The notes under the pieces: model-generated
The model's database searches: none
Seen by the model: the letters and a program-made list of their open reading frames with translations, nothing else
Told to the model about the DNA's origin: nothing
Origin: a virus
Reading direction: 5' to 3' (one strand)
Virus record (IMG/VR): IMGVR_UViG_3300009419_000013
Coordinates: 1-64,000 of that record
DNA length: 64,000 bases
Shown: piece after piece, positions 1 to 8,616 of the stretch
Layout: every line of letters starts with the position of its first letter
How positions within the stretch are numbered: the first letter of the stretch is position 1
Program-made: the position numbers and the translations under genes

Positions 1-1
1 A

Positions 2-2986
2 TATTATATTAAATGGGAAACTAATGTTTATGAAAATGACAATCTTATTTATTCTGATGTTCTTAATCTGGAAGGAAAAAGGGTCTATATCTCATTCGAT
101 TCGAGATCATTGGGAGATACATTGGCTTGGATTCCCTATGTAGAGGAATTTAGAAAAATCCATAACTGCGATGTTATAGTTTCAACTTTTCTTAATTATC
201 TATTTGCGAATCAATATAAAAGCATAGAATTTGTAAATCCTGGTGATATTGTTAATAACATATATGCACAATATAATATTGGTTGGTATTATGACGATAA
301 GGGTAATGTTGATTATGATAGGGTACCCAACGATTTCAGAAAACAACCTTTGCAGAAAACAGCAACTGATATATTAGGTTTAGAATATAAAGAAATTAGA
401 CCGTTACTTAATTTACCAAAGACTAGCAAAAAGAAAAAAGTTGGGATAGGTATACATTCAACAGCTCAATCAAAATACTGGAATAATAAATATGGATGGC
501 AGGAAGTTGTTGATTATCTTTTATCGATGGGATATGAGGTCATGTTATATTCGAAAGAGAATGACGGATATATGGGTAATTATCATCCGTCAGGAATATC
601 CAAATTTGAAGGTGATGGATTATCAACGTTAATTGATGATTTATCTACCTGTGAATTCTTTATCGGTTTATCCAGTGGACTTTCTTGGCTAGCTTGGTCC
701 GTCGACATACCGGTTATTCTCATATCAGGATTCACCGAAAAATATTGTGAACCATCTATTGGAACATATAGAATAATAAACGAGGATGTTTGTCATGGAT
801 GTTTTAACAGGGAAAGACTTGATGCAGGTGATTGGAATTGGTGTCCTGATCATAAAAATACTGATAGAATGTTTGAATGTACAAAAAGTATAAAATCTAG
901 CCAGGTAATAAAGGAAATTAAAAAAATTATAATGGGCGATAATGTCGTTGAAGTTGAATCTGTTGAATCTGTTGAATCTGATGATAGCATAACTATTGTA
1001 TTGTCGCATGCGGATAATCAATGGAGAAAGAATTTATTGAGGGAGTGTATCGAAAAAATAAGAGGCGAAATAATATTATCTTCAAATTACCCTGTAGATT
1101 CAGATATACAGGAATTATGTGATTGGGTTTTATATACCAAAAACAATCCCTTGTTATTGAAAGATGAGTTTGAGAAATATGACGTCAGCTATAATTATTG
1201 GCATTTTGATGAAAATGGTAGAAAAGTATATTCCCCGATGGAATACGAGCATGGTTATGCAGCATATACATTAATTCAGAATGGTATTAAATTGGCAAAT
1301 CAACTAGGAAAGAAAAAAATTCACGTAATAAATTATGACTATATTATAGATAATCAAACAATATTAAGAAATAACAAAAAGCTTGATGATTTCGATTGTG
1401 TATTTTATTTCTATGATGACAATACCTACGATTTTAATTCGTATTGTAGTGGATTTTTCTCTGGTAAAATAGACGTATTAGATTCCTTCTACGGTAAGTT
1501 TATGTCAAAGGATGATTACTATACTAAAAATAACGTGAATGTTCAGCTTGAAAAAAATCTGTACGATTTTTATAAATCTTCAGAATTTAAAATATTTACC
1601 GATAAATTTAGTGTTTTAAAAAAATTAAACGTAACGAATAGAGAGGGAGTATTAATGTTTGCTAATTCCGAAGATTTCAATAGGTTTAAATATATTAGTG
1701 ACAAATACGAATGCGACAAGACATCGAGCCACGAATATCATAAAATATATCCGGCCATATTAGATCCGATGATCAATGATGAATTTTCATTATTTGAAAT
1801 AGGAATAGATAGAGGTAAATCTGTAAATCTATGGAGAGAATACCTAAAGAATGCCAAAATTTATGGTATGGATATAGGTCATGAATGGACTCATGACAGA
1901 GGAAAAATATTTAAAGGTGATCAGAATAATATAGACGACCTTAATTTCGTAATTGATAGAATAGATAGATGTAAGATCATCATAGATGATGGCTCGCATA
2001 AACCAGATCATCAGATAAAAACATTTCACCATTTGTTTGTAAATCTCCTTTCGGCTGGGGGTTACTATATTATAGAGGATATTGAAACATCATATTGGGA
2101 TCCTGCATCATTTTTATATGGTTATGAAATGGGATATCTAAATATAGTTGATTATTTTACTAAATTTAACCACCAGGTAAATTTTAAATATAATGGACAT
2201 CAGAATGAATTAAATATCGAATATATTAAATTTGCTTCCAACTGTATTATAATTAAAAAATATGATTCACCAGAGCAGGACAAGGACACTGACAATTCTG
2301 GTTTGTTCGATTCCTTTAATTGGGGTAACCAAACTAGAACATATAAAAATACGATGATAAACGAATTAATTACTGAGAATATCTATCAGAAATTTTTTAG
2401 CGTTGACTCGGGTGATATAGTTCTTGATATTGGTGCAAGTCTAGGACCTTTTACCTATTCGATATTAAATAAAAATCCTAAGCATGTATATTGTTTTGAA
2501 CCATATAATGAGTTTTTTGAAATATTGGTTAAAAATACGGAGGGCAAGCAAGTAACAAATATTAATGCTGGAATATCAAATAGTGATGGTACAGCGGATA
2601 ATGATAAGTTGCTTTTTAATTCTGATGTGAGCACACAATCGTCTATGAATAGTATAACATTTAAAAAATTTATAAACGATAACAATTTAGAAAGAATAGA
2701 TTTTTTAAAAACCGATTGTGAGGGAGGTGAGTATGAAATATTCAATTCTGAAAATTTTGATTATATAAAGAATAATGTCAAGAAGATATCTGGTGAATGG
2801 CATCTGAACGAGAATTATGAACCAGGTATAAAGGATAAATTTAGAAAATTTAGAGATCTTTATCTTAAAAATTTTGATAAATATGAAGTATTTTCCATCG
2901 ATGGTATAGATATTAAATGGGATTTATGGAATGAGCATTTTATTGAATATTATAATGAGGTATTGATATACATTGATAATAGGTAA
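2..2986 (+). CDS. Heptosyltransferase-like / dual methyltransferase fusion protein (5' partial)
   Basis: The reading frame is open to the left edge, so the true start lies outside the window; the first in-frame start-like codon is a TTG at 110, inside a conserved segment (SFDSRSLGDTLAWIPYVEEF), so it is not the start. Up to about nt 940 the protein resembles bacterial autotransporter heptosyltransferases (TibC/Aah family), including the cysteine cluster CHGC, NWC and FEC that binds iron in that family. An acidic VES-repeat linker (about 945-985) leads to a second region (1000-1650) of glycosyltransferase-like appearance that I cannot assign. From about 1690 to 2260 is a class I methyltransferase of the macrocin/TylF type (EIGIDRGKS, later IIDDGSHKPDHQ, IIEDIETSYW). 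From about 2310 the C-terminus is an FkbM-type methyltransferase (VLDIGASLGPFT, FLKTDCEGGEYEI). The likely role is building and methylating a heptose-containing glycan; the acceptor is unknown. Confidence 0.75.
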   Translation, partial: YYIKWETNVYENDNLIYSDVLNLEGKRVYISFDSRSLGDTLAWIPYVEEFRKIHNCDVIVSTFLNYLFANQYKSIEFVNPGDIVNNIYAQYNIGWYYDDKGNVDYDRVPNDFRKQPLQKTATDILGLEYKEIRPLLNLPKTSKKKKVGIGIHSTAQSKYWNNKYGWQEVVDYLLSMGYEVMLYSKENDGYMGNYHPSGISKFEGDGLSTLIDDLSTCEFFIGLSSGLSWLAWSVDIPVILISGFTEKYCEPSIGTYRIINEDVCHGCFNRERLDAGDWNWCPDHKNTDRMFECTKSIKSSQVIKEIKKIIMGDNVVEVESVESVESDDSITIVLSHADNQWRKNLLRECIEKIRGEIILSSNYPVDSDIQELCDWVLYTKNNPLLLKDEFEKYDVSYNYWHFDENGRKVYSPMEYEHGYAAYTLIQNGIKLANQLGKKKIHVINYDYIIDNQTILRNNKKLDDFDCVFYFYDDNTYDFNSYCSGFFSGKIDVLDSFYGKFMSKDDYYTKNNVNVQLEKNLYDFYKSSEFKIFTDKFSVLKKLNVTNREGVLMFANSEDFNRFKYISDKYECDKTSSHEYHKIYPAILDPMINDEFSLFEIGIDRGKSVNLWREYLKNAKIYGMDIGHEWTHDRGKIFKGDQNNIDDLNFVIDRIDRCKIIIDDGSHKPDHQIKTFHHLFVNLLSAGGYYIIEDIETSYWDPASFLYGYEMGYLNIVDYFTKFNHQVNFKYNGHQNELNIEYIKFASNCIIIKKYDSPEQDKDTDNSGLFDSFNWGNQTRTYKNTMINELITENIYQKFFSVDSGDIVLDIGASLGPFTYSILNKNPKHVYCFEPYNEFFEILVKNTEGKQVTNINAGISNSDGTADNDKLLFNSDVSTQSSMNSITFKKFINDNNLERIDFLKTDCEGGEYEIFNSENFDYIKNNVKKISGEWHLNENYEPGIKDKFRKFRDLYLKNFDKYEVFSIDGIDIKWDLWNEHFIEYYNEVLIYIDNR

Positions 2987-2988
2987 TT

Positions 2989-3360
2989 ATGAAAATAGAG
3001 GTTTCAGTTGGTGAGATAGTAGATAAGCTATCAATATTAAATATAAAGAAGGATAATATACTTGACAAGTCAAAATTGAATAATATTATTAATGAGTTTG
3101 ATTATCTTTACCCGATAGTATTTGAGCACCTTTTAGTAGAACAAGAAGATTTTTACTCACTGTTGAATATAAATAAAAAATTATGGGAGATAGAGGACGA
3201 AATAAGATTGCTAGAAAATTCAAAAAAATTCGATGATGAATTTATAGAATTAGCAAGATCTGTTTATATAACTAACGACAAAAGAGCGGAAATTAAAAAG
3301 TATATAAATTTAAAATATGGTTCTATTTTTACCGAAGAAAAATCATACGAGAAATACTAA
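2989..3360 (+). CDS. DUF6165-like protein linked to glycosyltransferase gene
   Basis: A 123-residue soluble protein beginning two bases after the stop of the glycan-modifying fusion and ending just before a terminator, so the two are co-transcribed. The pattern is MKIEVSVGEIVDKLSIL at the start, LWEIEDEIRLLE in the middle and ELARSVYITNDKRAEIKKYI near the end. From memory this matches the DUF6165 family, small helical proteins often encoded next to glycosyltransferases. No catalytic motif is visible. A role as a partner in glycan synthesis is inferred from its position only. Confidence 0.65.
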   Translation: MKIEVSVGEIVDKLSILNIKKDNILDKSKLNNIINEFDYLYPIVFEHLLVEQEDFYSLLNINKKLWEIEDEIRLLENSKKFDDEFIELARSVYITNDKRAEIKKYINLKYGSIFTEEKSYEKY

Positions 3361-3374
3361 GAATATAAATTAAG

Positions 3375-3410
3375 AAAATGCTGGATCATAAGTCCAGCAT
3401 TTTCTTTTTG
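3375..3410 (+). terminator. Rho-independent terminator after the glycan module
   Basis: A perfect 11-bp stem (3375-3385 with 3393-3403), a 7-base loop and a T-rich tract. It closes the glycan-module transcript, and the GATATATA late-promoter candidate for the next gene starts at 3411. Confidence 0.9.
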
Positions 3411-3418
3411 GATATATA
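3411..3418 (+). promoter_or_regulatory. Candidate late promoter GATATATA
   Basis: GATATATA, 25 bases upstream of the ATG at 3436 and directly after a terminator, so transcription of the structural genes must restart about here. One of nine exact copies placed 24-38 bases before a start codon. Confidence 0.65.
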
Positions 3419-3435
3419 CATAAATAATTAAAAAA

Positions 3436-5925
3436 ATGAGTTTCGTACCAGAAGATAAGTTTCCAAAGCCAACCACTCCTGTATATAATACCAGTGGTGA
3501 GCAATATAATCTATCTGATCAAAGATTTAATTATCATGATGGATTACAAAATACAGACAAAGTAAAGAGCTCATCGACTGATAATATATTCTCTACTCCG
3601 GAGGGTGCAATGGCTAGATCTCAGCAGATAGGTTGTGGCGGATATCATCAGGTATCAATAAACGGAGAAACTTTTTATAAACCGTGCGAAGACTCATCCT
3701 ATTATGATTTAAGAATAGAACAGCTAGATAGTGCATTAAACTTCACCTATATAGGTAATTATAGGGTTCTATCATGGGATAAACCTTTCGAGAACGTTAC
3801 TAAATTTAACGGATGGATAATAGATGCATCGAATAGTAATAACTCGGGATCCATATTAGATGCGAATGATATCGCAATAGATTTTAGATATAGTATAGAT
3901 GGTAAAAGTTGGTCATTATGGACAAACGTAGGTACTGCTTTAAATGGGCTAACTAATGAATTTTCAACTCTCTTTGATATAGCATTAAATCCTAATAATA
4001 AATTTTATCCTGAATTTAGATTTACCTCAGTTCTTATTAATGATGATGGTACTATAATCTATAATACCGAAGAACCTATAGATCCTACTATAGTTATAGT
4101 TTCTTTTGAATTGGATCTAGACTATGGTCCAACACCGGAGGTTGTTATATACAAGCCAGCGCCGGTTTGCACTAATGAGGTTTCATCCAGACCTGTTGTA
4201 TTTTCAAACTGTAATTTTACTTTTAATCCATATGCTGTTAATCGTGCTTTAAATCTATACCAGGATCTTAGTTTAATGGTTAATAATGTTTTTGGTCTAG
4301 AAGCAAATTATTATTCAATACAGCCACAAGCTAGAGGAAAGGATGTTATACTTAGGGAATACACTCTATTTAATGTAGTGGATGAGAAATGTGTTAAGAT
4401 AGTAGTTCCACAAAATCAGTTTCCTGACAATAAAATGAACTTTGATCCTTTTGGGCTCCAGTTTGAGGAACCTTTTGAAATACAGATTGATAAAAGGTAT
4501 TTCGAAAGTATATTTGGTAAGGGATCACAACCAAGGAAGAGAGATATACTTTATTTTCCTATTGCAAATAGAATATATGAAATAAATTCAACTTACCTTT
4601 TCAGGGATTTTATGAATTCCCCTGTTTACTTTAAAGTTGAGCTTAAGAAATATACTCCTAAGAGTAATACGTATTTTCAGGACCCTGCATATAAGGAGGA
4701 ATTAGAGGGAATATCTTTAACTACAAGTGATCTATTTGGAGTTGAAACTAGAGACGAAGAAACGAAAGCTACCAAGCCACAGCAATATGCAACCACGATA
4801 ACCCAATTGTCTCAGGATCCTATAAGATCATATATCTATAAGGAGCTTCAAACAATTGAATATGATCTAAATAATAACTGGACCATAGTTGCTAATAATT
4901 ATTATGATTTATCTGCATCATTTAATGATGATTCCGAATTCGGATATGATCCGGACAGATATAGAAATGCAATTAGATATAAATTCTTACCAAAATCTGA
5001 TTCGTCCACGGAATTAGCATTTACTACATGGTTTAATATAAGAAATTACTATGACAATCAGCAATTATTAAGAAGACCATATCCTGTAATAAACTTGACT
5101 CTAGAGAATTCTACCGATGATTTACTATACTTTAATTCATTCCCTAAAAGGCATAGACTTGAAAGCTGGCAATCATACGCATCAAATCCTAATGGATATG
5201 TAGCTATCAAAGGTGACAAACATCATTCAGGAGGATATCAGGTAGTCTCAGTTTTGGATGAATATAGGTTCACTGTTGTTAATAATAACACAGTTTTTTC
5301 CGAAGGAACCATAATATGGAGAATGCAAAAAGCACAAAGCCGAAATTTGATTAGCGGTTTATATCAGGATGTTGATGATTCGATAAAAGGATTCAGGGTG
5401 GATATAGTACATTCCGGAGTAATGGATGATACAGGTAACCAGTTTTTAGAGACTGGTAGTTTAGTTATAAGATTGAATGATACAATAATAAACTCGCCTC
5501 TACAATTTACACCAGTTTATGGTGATTGGTATTCAATCGTTGTAAACTTTTCCAATGTTTATAAACAGATTTCTGCAAATGTATGGGAAATGTCATATGA
5601 TCCTGTAAATCCTAATGAGCAGACCAGTAAACTTAACAAGGTTCATGAGGTCGTAAGAATGTTTACTGACCCTATATTGTTCAATGCTCCATCTGTAATA
5701 AATAACGATACAGCTAGTCCATTCTATGGTACTGATGATAATACATATAAAATATTCACTGGTCCAATATTCTTAACTAATATTAGATTATTTAAAAATA
5801 TGATAGATATAGATACACAGTCTACAGTTCTAAATCAGAATGTAGTTAGAGATGCACAATTAGCACACATAATAGATAACGCAAAACCATTATTAAAAGC
5901 ACCTAAGTTTGCTAGAAATAGATAA
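3436..5925 (+). CDS. Large virion structural protein, function unknown
   Basis: 829 residues, with no signal peptide or membrane segment. It is rich in Asn, Tyr, Asp and Ser and in predicted beta structure, as is usual for virion proteins. Residues about 540-790 look like a concanavalin-A-type jelly roll (AFTTWFNIRN, GYVAIKGDKHHSGGYQVVS, GDWYSIVVNFSNVYKQ, GPIFLTNIRLFKNM), which is inferred from the pattern of aromatic-rich strands. It is the first gene of the terminase-sheath-tube operon and ends three bases before the small terminase candidate. I do not recognise a T4 counterpart. A neck, baseplate or fibre protein would all fit. Confidence 0.6.
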   Translation: MSFVPEDKFPKPTTPVYNTSGEQYNLSDQRFNYHDGLQNTDKVKSSSTDNIFSTPEGAMARSQQIGCGGYHQVSINGETFYKPCEDSSYYDLRIEQLDSALNFTYIGNYRVLSWDKPFENVTKFNGWIIDASNSNNSGSILDANDIAIDFRYSIDGKSWSLWTNVGTALNGLTNEFSTLFDIALNPNNKFYPEFRFTSVLINDDGTIIYNTEEPIDPTIVIVSFELDLDYGPTPEVVIYKPAPVCTNEVSSRPVVFSNCNFTFNPYAVNRALNLYQDLSLMVNNVFGLEANYYSIQPQARGKDVILREYTLFNVVDEKCVKIVVPQNQFPDNKMNFDPFGLQFEEPFEIQIDKRYFESIFGKGSQPRKRDILYFPIANRIYEINSTYLFRDFMNSPVYFKVELKKYTPKSNTYFQDPAYKEELEGISLTTSDLFGVETRDEETKATKPQQYATTITQLSQDPIRSYIYKELQTIEYDLNNNWTIVANNYYDLSASFNDDSEFGYDPDRYRNAIRYKFLPKSDSSTELAFTTWFNIRNYYDNQQLLRRPYPVINLTLENSTDDLLYFNSFPKRHRLESWQSYASNPNGYVAIKGDKHHSGGYQVVSVLDEYRFTVVNNNTVFSEGTIIWRMQKAQSRNLISGLYQDVDDSIKGFRVDIVHSGVMDDTGNQFLETGSLVIRLNDTIINSPLQFTPVYGDWYSIVVNFSNVYKQISANVWEMSYDPVNPNEQTSKLNKVHEVVRMFTDPILFNAPSVINNDTASPFYGTDDNTYKIFTGPIFLTNIRLFKNMIDIDTQSTVLNQNVVRDAQLAHIIDNAKPLLKAPKFARNR

Positions 5926-5928
5926 ATT

Positions 5929-6717
5929 ATGCCAAGAAGAAAACCAAAACCGGAAAAAGTTCTGGAAGAAAAGATTAAAGAAAGTTTAGACTCCATTATA
6001 ATGGAGGAAGCATTGGATAATATAGCAGCTGATACCGAAGATCTACCAAGATTAAAAAGTACTGAAGTTATGGATTTTGCAACAGAAAAATCCACTGCAT
6101 TATCTGAGGCGAAGGCTCTTTTAGATTCAATATCCAATTTTTATTTAGATTCTGCAGCGAAAACCGATGCAACACATGTTGAATTTAAAAAGAAGATGGA
6201 CACGATGAATATATCAGCAATGATGTTTCAGTTGAAATCATCTCAACATGCGATTACTAAATTATTAGAGGAAATAGATCTCGGTAATATGCACCCTAGA
6301 CTATTCGAAGTTCTTGCTCAATTACAATCCCAGATTATGCAGATGCCCAAGGACTATCAGGGATATCTTGAAAAAATGGAACAGAACTACAAGAAAACTA
6401 GAATAGAATCTGATGAAAAGAGGCATTCCAATGGTGTCGTAATGGATCAGGAATACACTTCCGATGGTTCATATGCACCGATCCCTAATAGCTCGGATGG
6501 TATTAGATCCAGAGGTACCAGAGGTATAATGGAGGGACTACGCGATATTATAAATAGCTCAGAAGTTGTTGATATAACTCCGGAGATGGTTGATCCTAAC
6601 GCGGTAGTTAACGCTAGACAGAAGAAAATAATAGACGCTAATAATCCTAGAAGCATACAGGAGGATCTAGATTCCGGTATGGAGGATTATTCTATCGAAG
6701 ACGATATATTAGAATAA
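5929..6717 (+). CDS. Putative small terminase subunit (gp16-like)
   Basis: 262 residues, highly charged. The N-terminus is Lys/Arg-rich, a helical middle (about residues 50-170) is probably coiled coil, and the C-terminal tail is acidic. It lies ten bases upstream of the large terminase gene, where T4 gene 16 lies relative to gene 17. The small terminase recognises phage DNA and regulates the packaging motor. The assignment rests mainly on synteny, helical character and size (T4 gp16 is smaller, 164 residues), since no diagnostic motif is visible. Confidence 0.55.
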   Translation: MPRRKPKPEKVLEEKIKESLDSIIMEEALDNIAADTEDLPRLKSTEVMDFATEKSTALSEAKALLDSISNFYLDSAAKTDATHVEFKKKMDTMNISAMMFQLKSSQHAITKLLEEIDLGNMHPRLFEVLAQLQSQIMQMPKDYQGYLEKMEQNYKKTRIESDEKRHSNGVVMDQEYTSDGSYAPIPNSSDGIRSRGTRGIMEGLRDIINSSEVVDITPEMVDPNAVVNARQKKIIDANNPRSIQEDLDSGMEDYSIEDDILE

Positions 6718-6726
6718 AGCGAAACT

Positions 6727-8547
6727 ATGAGTAATTTACCTGCAGCTGAACAGCAAGAAACCTCCTATTGGACAACCGCTAGGGTTGATGAGTTATTAAG
6801 AAGAGTTGATGAGGACGGACTTGATTACAAGGAAGTTGACAATCCTTTTCATGACCAAGATCCGGAGCTAAAAAGATCTAATATACTTTGGGAATATACC
6901 AGTGAAGAAATACTGGAAATGAAGAAGTGTGCGGAGGATGTTAGTTATTTTGCTAAATATTGTAAAGTAATGACTGATACCGGTTTAGATTACATACGTC
7001 TTAGGGATTATCAGACATCAGTTCTTAAGGAATATCAGAATCATAGATTTAATATATTCTTAGCCCCTAGACAGGTTGGTAAATCAATAACCTCATCCAT
7101 CATATTAGTTTGGTATCTTCTTTTTAACCATGATAAAAATGCGATGATTCTTGCTAACGTAGGTGATACCGCGGAGGAGTTAATGGATAAGATAAAATCC
7201 ATTATAAAGGGACTTCCTTTTTATATGAAACCTGGTATGGTTGTCAATAACGTTATGACAATGAGATTTGATAATGGATGCAGGGTATTAGCTAAAACTA
7301 CAACAAAAACATCAGGTATTGGTTTTACCATACATTTTCTATATATGGATGAGTTCGCTCATATTAATCCAAATTTCATGGAGGCTTTCTTCAGATCAAC
7401 TTACCCCACAGTATCATCATCCAAAGTTTCCCGAATAATAATAACATCAACCCCAAATGGAATGAATAAGTTTTATGACATTTATCAAGGTGCAATAACG
7501 GGGGAAAATAGTTTTAATCCGATTAGGGTTGACTGGTGGCAAGTTCCGGGTAGAGACGATGAATGGAAAAAGAGGGAAATTGGTAACTTAGGAAGTGAGG
7601 AATTATTTAATCAGGAATATGGTAATCAATTTTTAAGCTCATCTAGCTTACTTTTAGGTTCGGATGAATTAAAAAAGATTAGAAGAAATGAGGTTGAGTA
7701 TGAATGGAGGGAATTAAGCTCACTGCATTACGGTGATGTAAATTATGAGAATCTATTATGGCATCCAAAGTTTGATATAGATAAGTGCGATCAGCCCGGG
7801 AAAAAATTTGTTATCTCCATAGATTTGAGTGGTGGTGGTAATGGAGACTTTACGGTTATAAATATATTTAAGGTAACACCTTTACCTAAGTTCATAATAG
7901 AGAAAATAGAGGAATTTGAGGACGAAGCCGATTTTTTTGGCCTGGTCCAGGTTGGTGTATTCAGAGATAATGAAATAAAACTCGAAGAAGTGACAAAACT
8001 TCTACAGTTATTATGTAGCGAAATATTTACTGTTGATAGGGTTAAGATAGCTTTAGAGATGAATTATAAAGGTGAATTGTTATATGATAAATTAATGGCC
8101 AGGGATGACTTTTTTGATGAGATGTTTTTATTTACTAAACATACGGAGGCAGCTAGAATAATGAAGGTTGGTATAAAGTATAATGAGAAAAATAAAATGA
8201 AATATTGTGAGATGCTCAGGGGGCTAATAAAAAGTGACAGAATACTAGTTAATGATAAAAAATGGACCGTACCCGAGCTTTTTACTTTTGGCTTAAATAA
8301 TAGGGGAACATACTCCAGTCAGAGTGGCCATGATGATGTTGCAATGACGCTAGTCAATTTACCCGGCTTATTCGAGGGATATGATTTTAATCAATTAGTT
8401 GGCGAGGTGTTTGATGAGCTTGAGGATAATTCATATAAGGATCTTATAATAAGTAAACTTGAAGGAGGACAGATAAGCGAAGATGAAGGAAGAGGACCAA
8501 GTACTAAGGATGGAAGAATGTTTGGTGATTTTAATAACATGATGTAA
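6727..8547 (+). CDS. gp17: Terminase large subunit (gp17-like packaging ATPase/nuclease)
   Basis: 606 residues, close to T4 gp17 (610). The N-terminal ATPase carries Walker A LAPRQVGKS (residues 112-120), Walker B FLYMDE (204-209, D208/E209) and a coupling motif TSTPNG (240-245). The C-terminal RNase H-like nuclease has its first acidic residue at D366 (SIDLSGGGNGDF), a second around E444 (ALEMNYKGE) and the final HDD at 535-537. The enzyme pumps DNA into the prohead through the portal and cuts it at headful completion. All catalytic residues appear intact. It follows the small terminase candidate and precedes the sheath gene. Confidence 0.95.
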   Translation: MSNLPAAEQQETSYWTTARVDELLRRVDEDGLDYKEVDNPFHDQDPELKRSNILWEYTSEEILEMKKCAEDVSYFAKYCKVMTDTGLDYIRLRDYQTSVLKEYQNHRFNIFLAPRQVGKSITSSIILVWYLLFNHDKNAMILANVGDTAEELMDKIKSIIKGLPFYMKPGMVVNNVMTMRFDNGCRVLAKTTTKTSGIGFTIHFLYMDEFAHINPNFMEAFFRSTYPTVSSSKVSRIIITSTPNGMNKFYDIYQGAITGENSFNPIRVDWWQVPGRDDEWKKREIGNLGSEELFNQEYGNQFLSSSSLLLGSDELKKIRRNEVEYEWRELSSLHYGDVNYENLLWHPKFDIDKCDQPGKKFVISIDLSGGGNGDFTVINIFKVTPLPKFIIEKIEEFEDEADFFGLVQVGVFRDNEIKLEEVTKLLQLLCSEIFTVDRVKIALEMNYKGELLYDKLMARDDFFDEMFLFTKHTEAARIMKVGIKYNEKNKMKYCEMLRGLIKSDRILVNDKKWTVPELFTFGLNNRGTYSSQSGHDDVAMTLVNLPGLFEGYDFNQLVGEVFDELEDNSYKDLIISKLEGGQISEDEGRGPSTKDGRMFGDFNNMM

Positions 8548-8578
8548 TAGCATAACACATAATTCCCATTTTGATTTT

Positions 8579-8586
8579 GATATATA
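8579..8586 (+). promoter_or_regulatory. Candidate late promoter GATATATA before the tail sheath gene
   Basis: An exact octamer in the 69-base gap between terminase and sheath, 38 bases before the ATG. No terminator precedes it, so it would add transcription of the abundant sheath protein on top of read-through. Confidence 0.6.
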
Positions 8587-8616
8587 GTCTAGAAGCAAAA
8601 ATATCTTTAATAAATA

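Noticed and set aside
110-112. TTG at 110 as the start of the first gene
   Set aside because: The frame is open upstream to the window edge and encodes conserved-looking sequence before the TTG, so the gene is cut by the edge.
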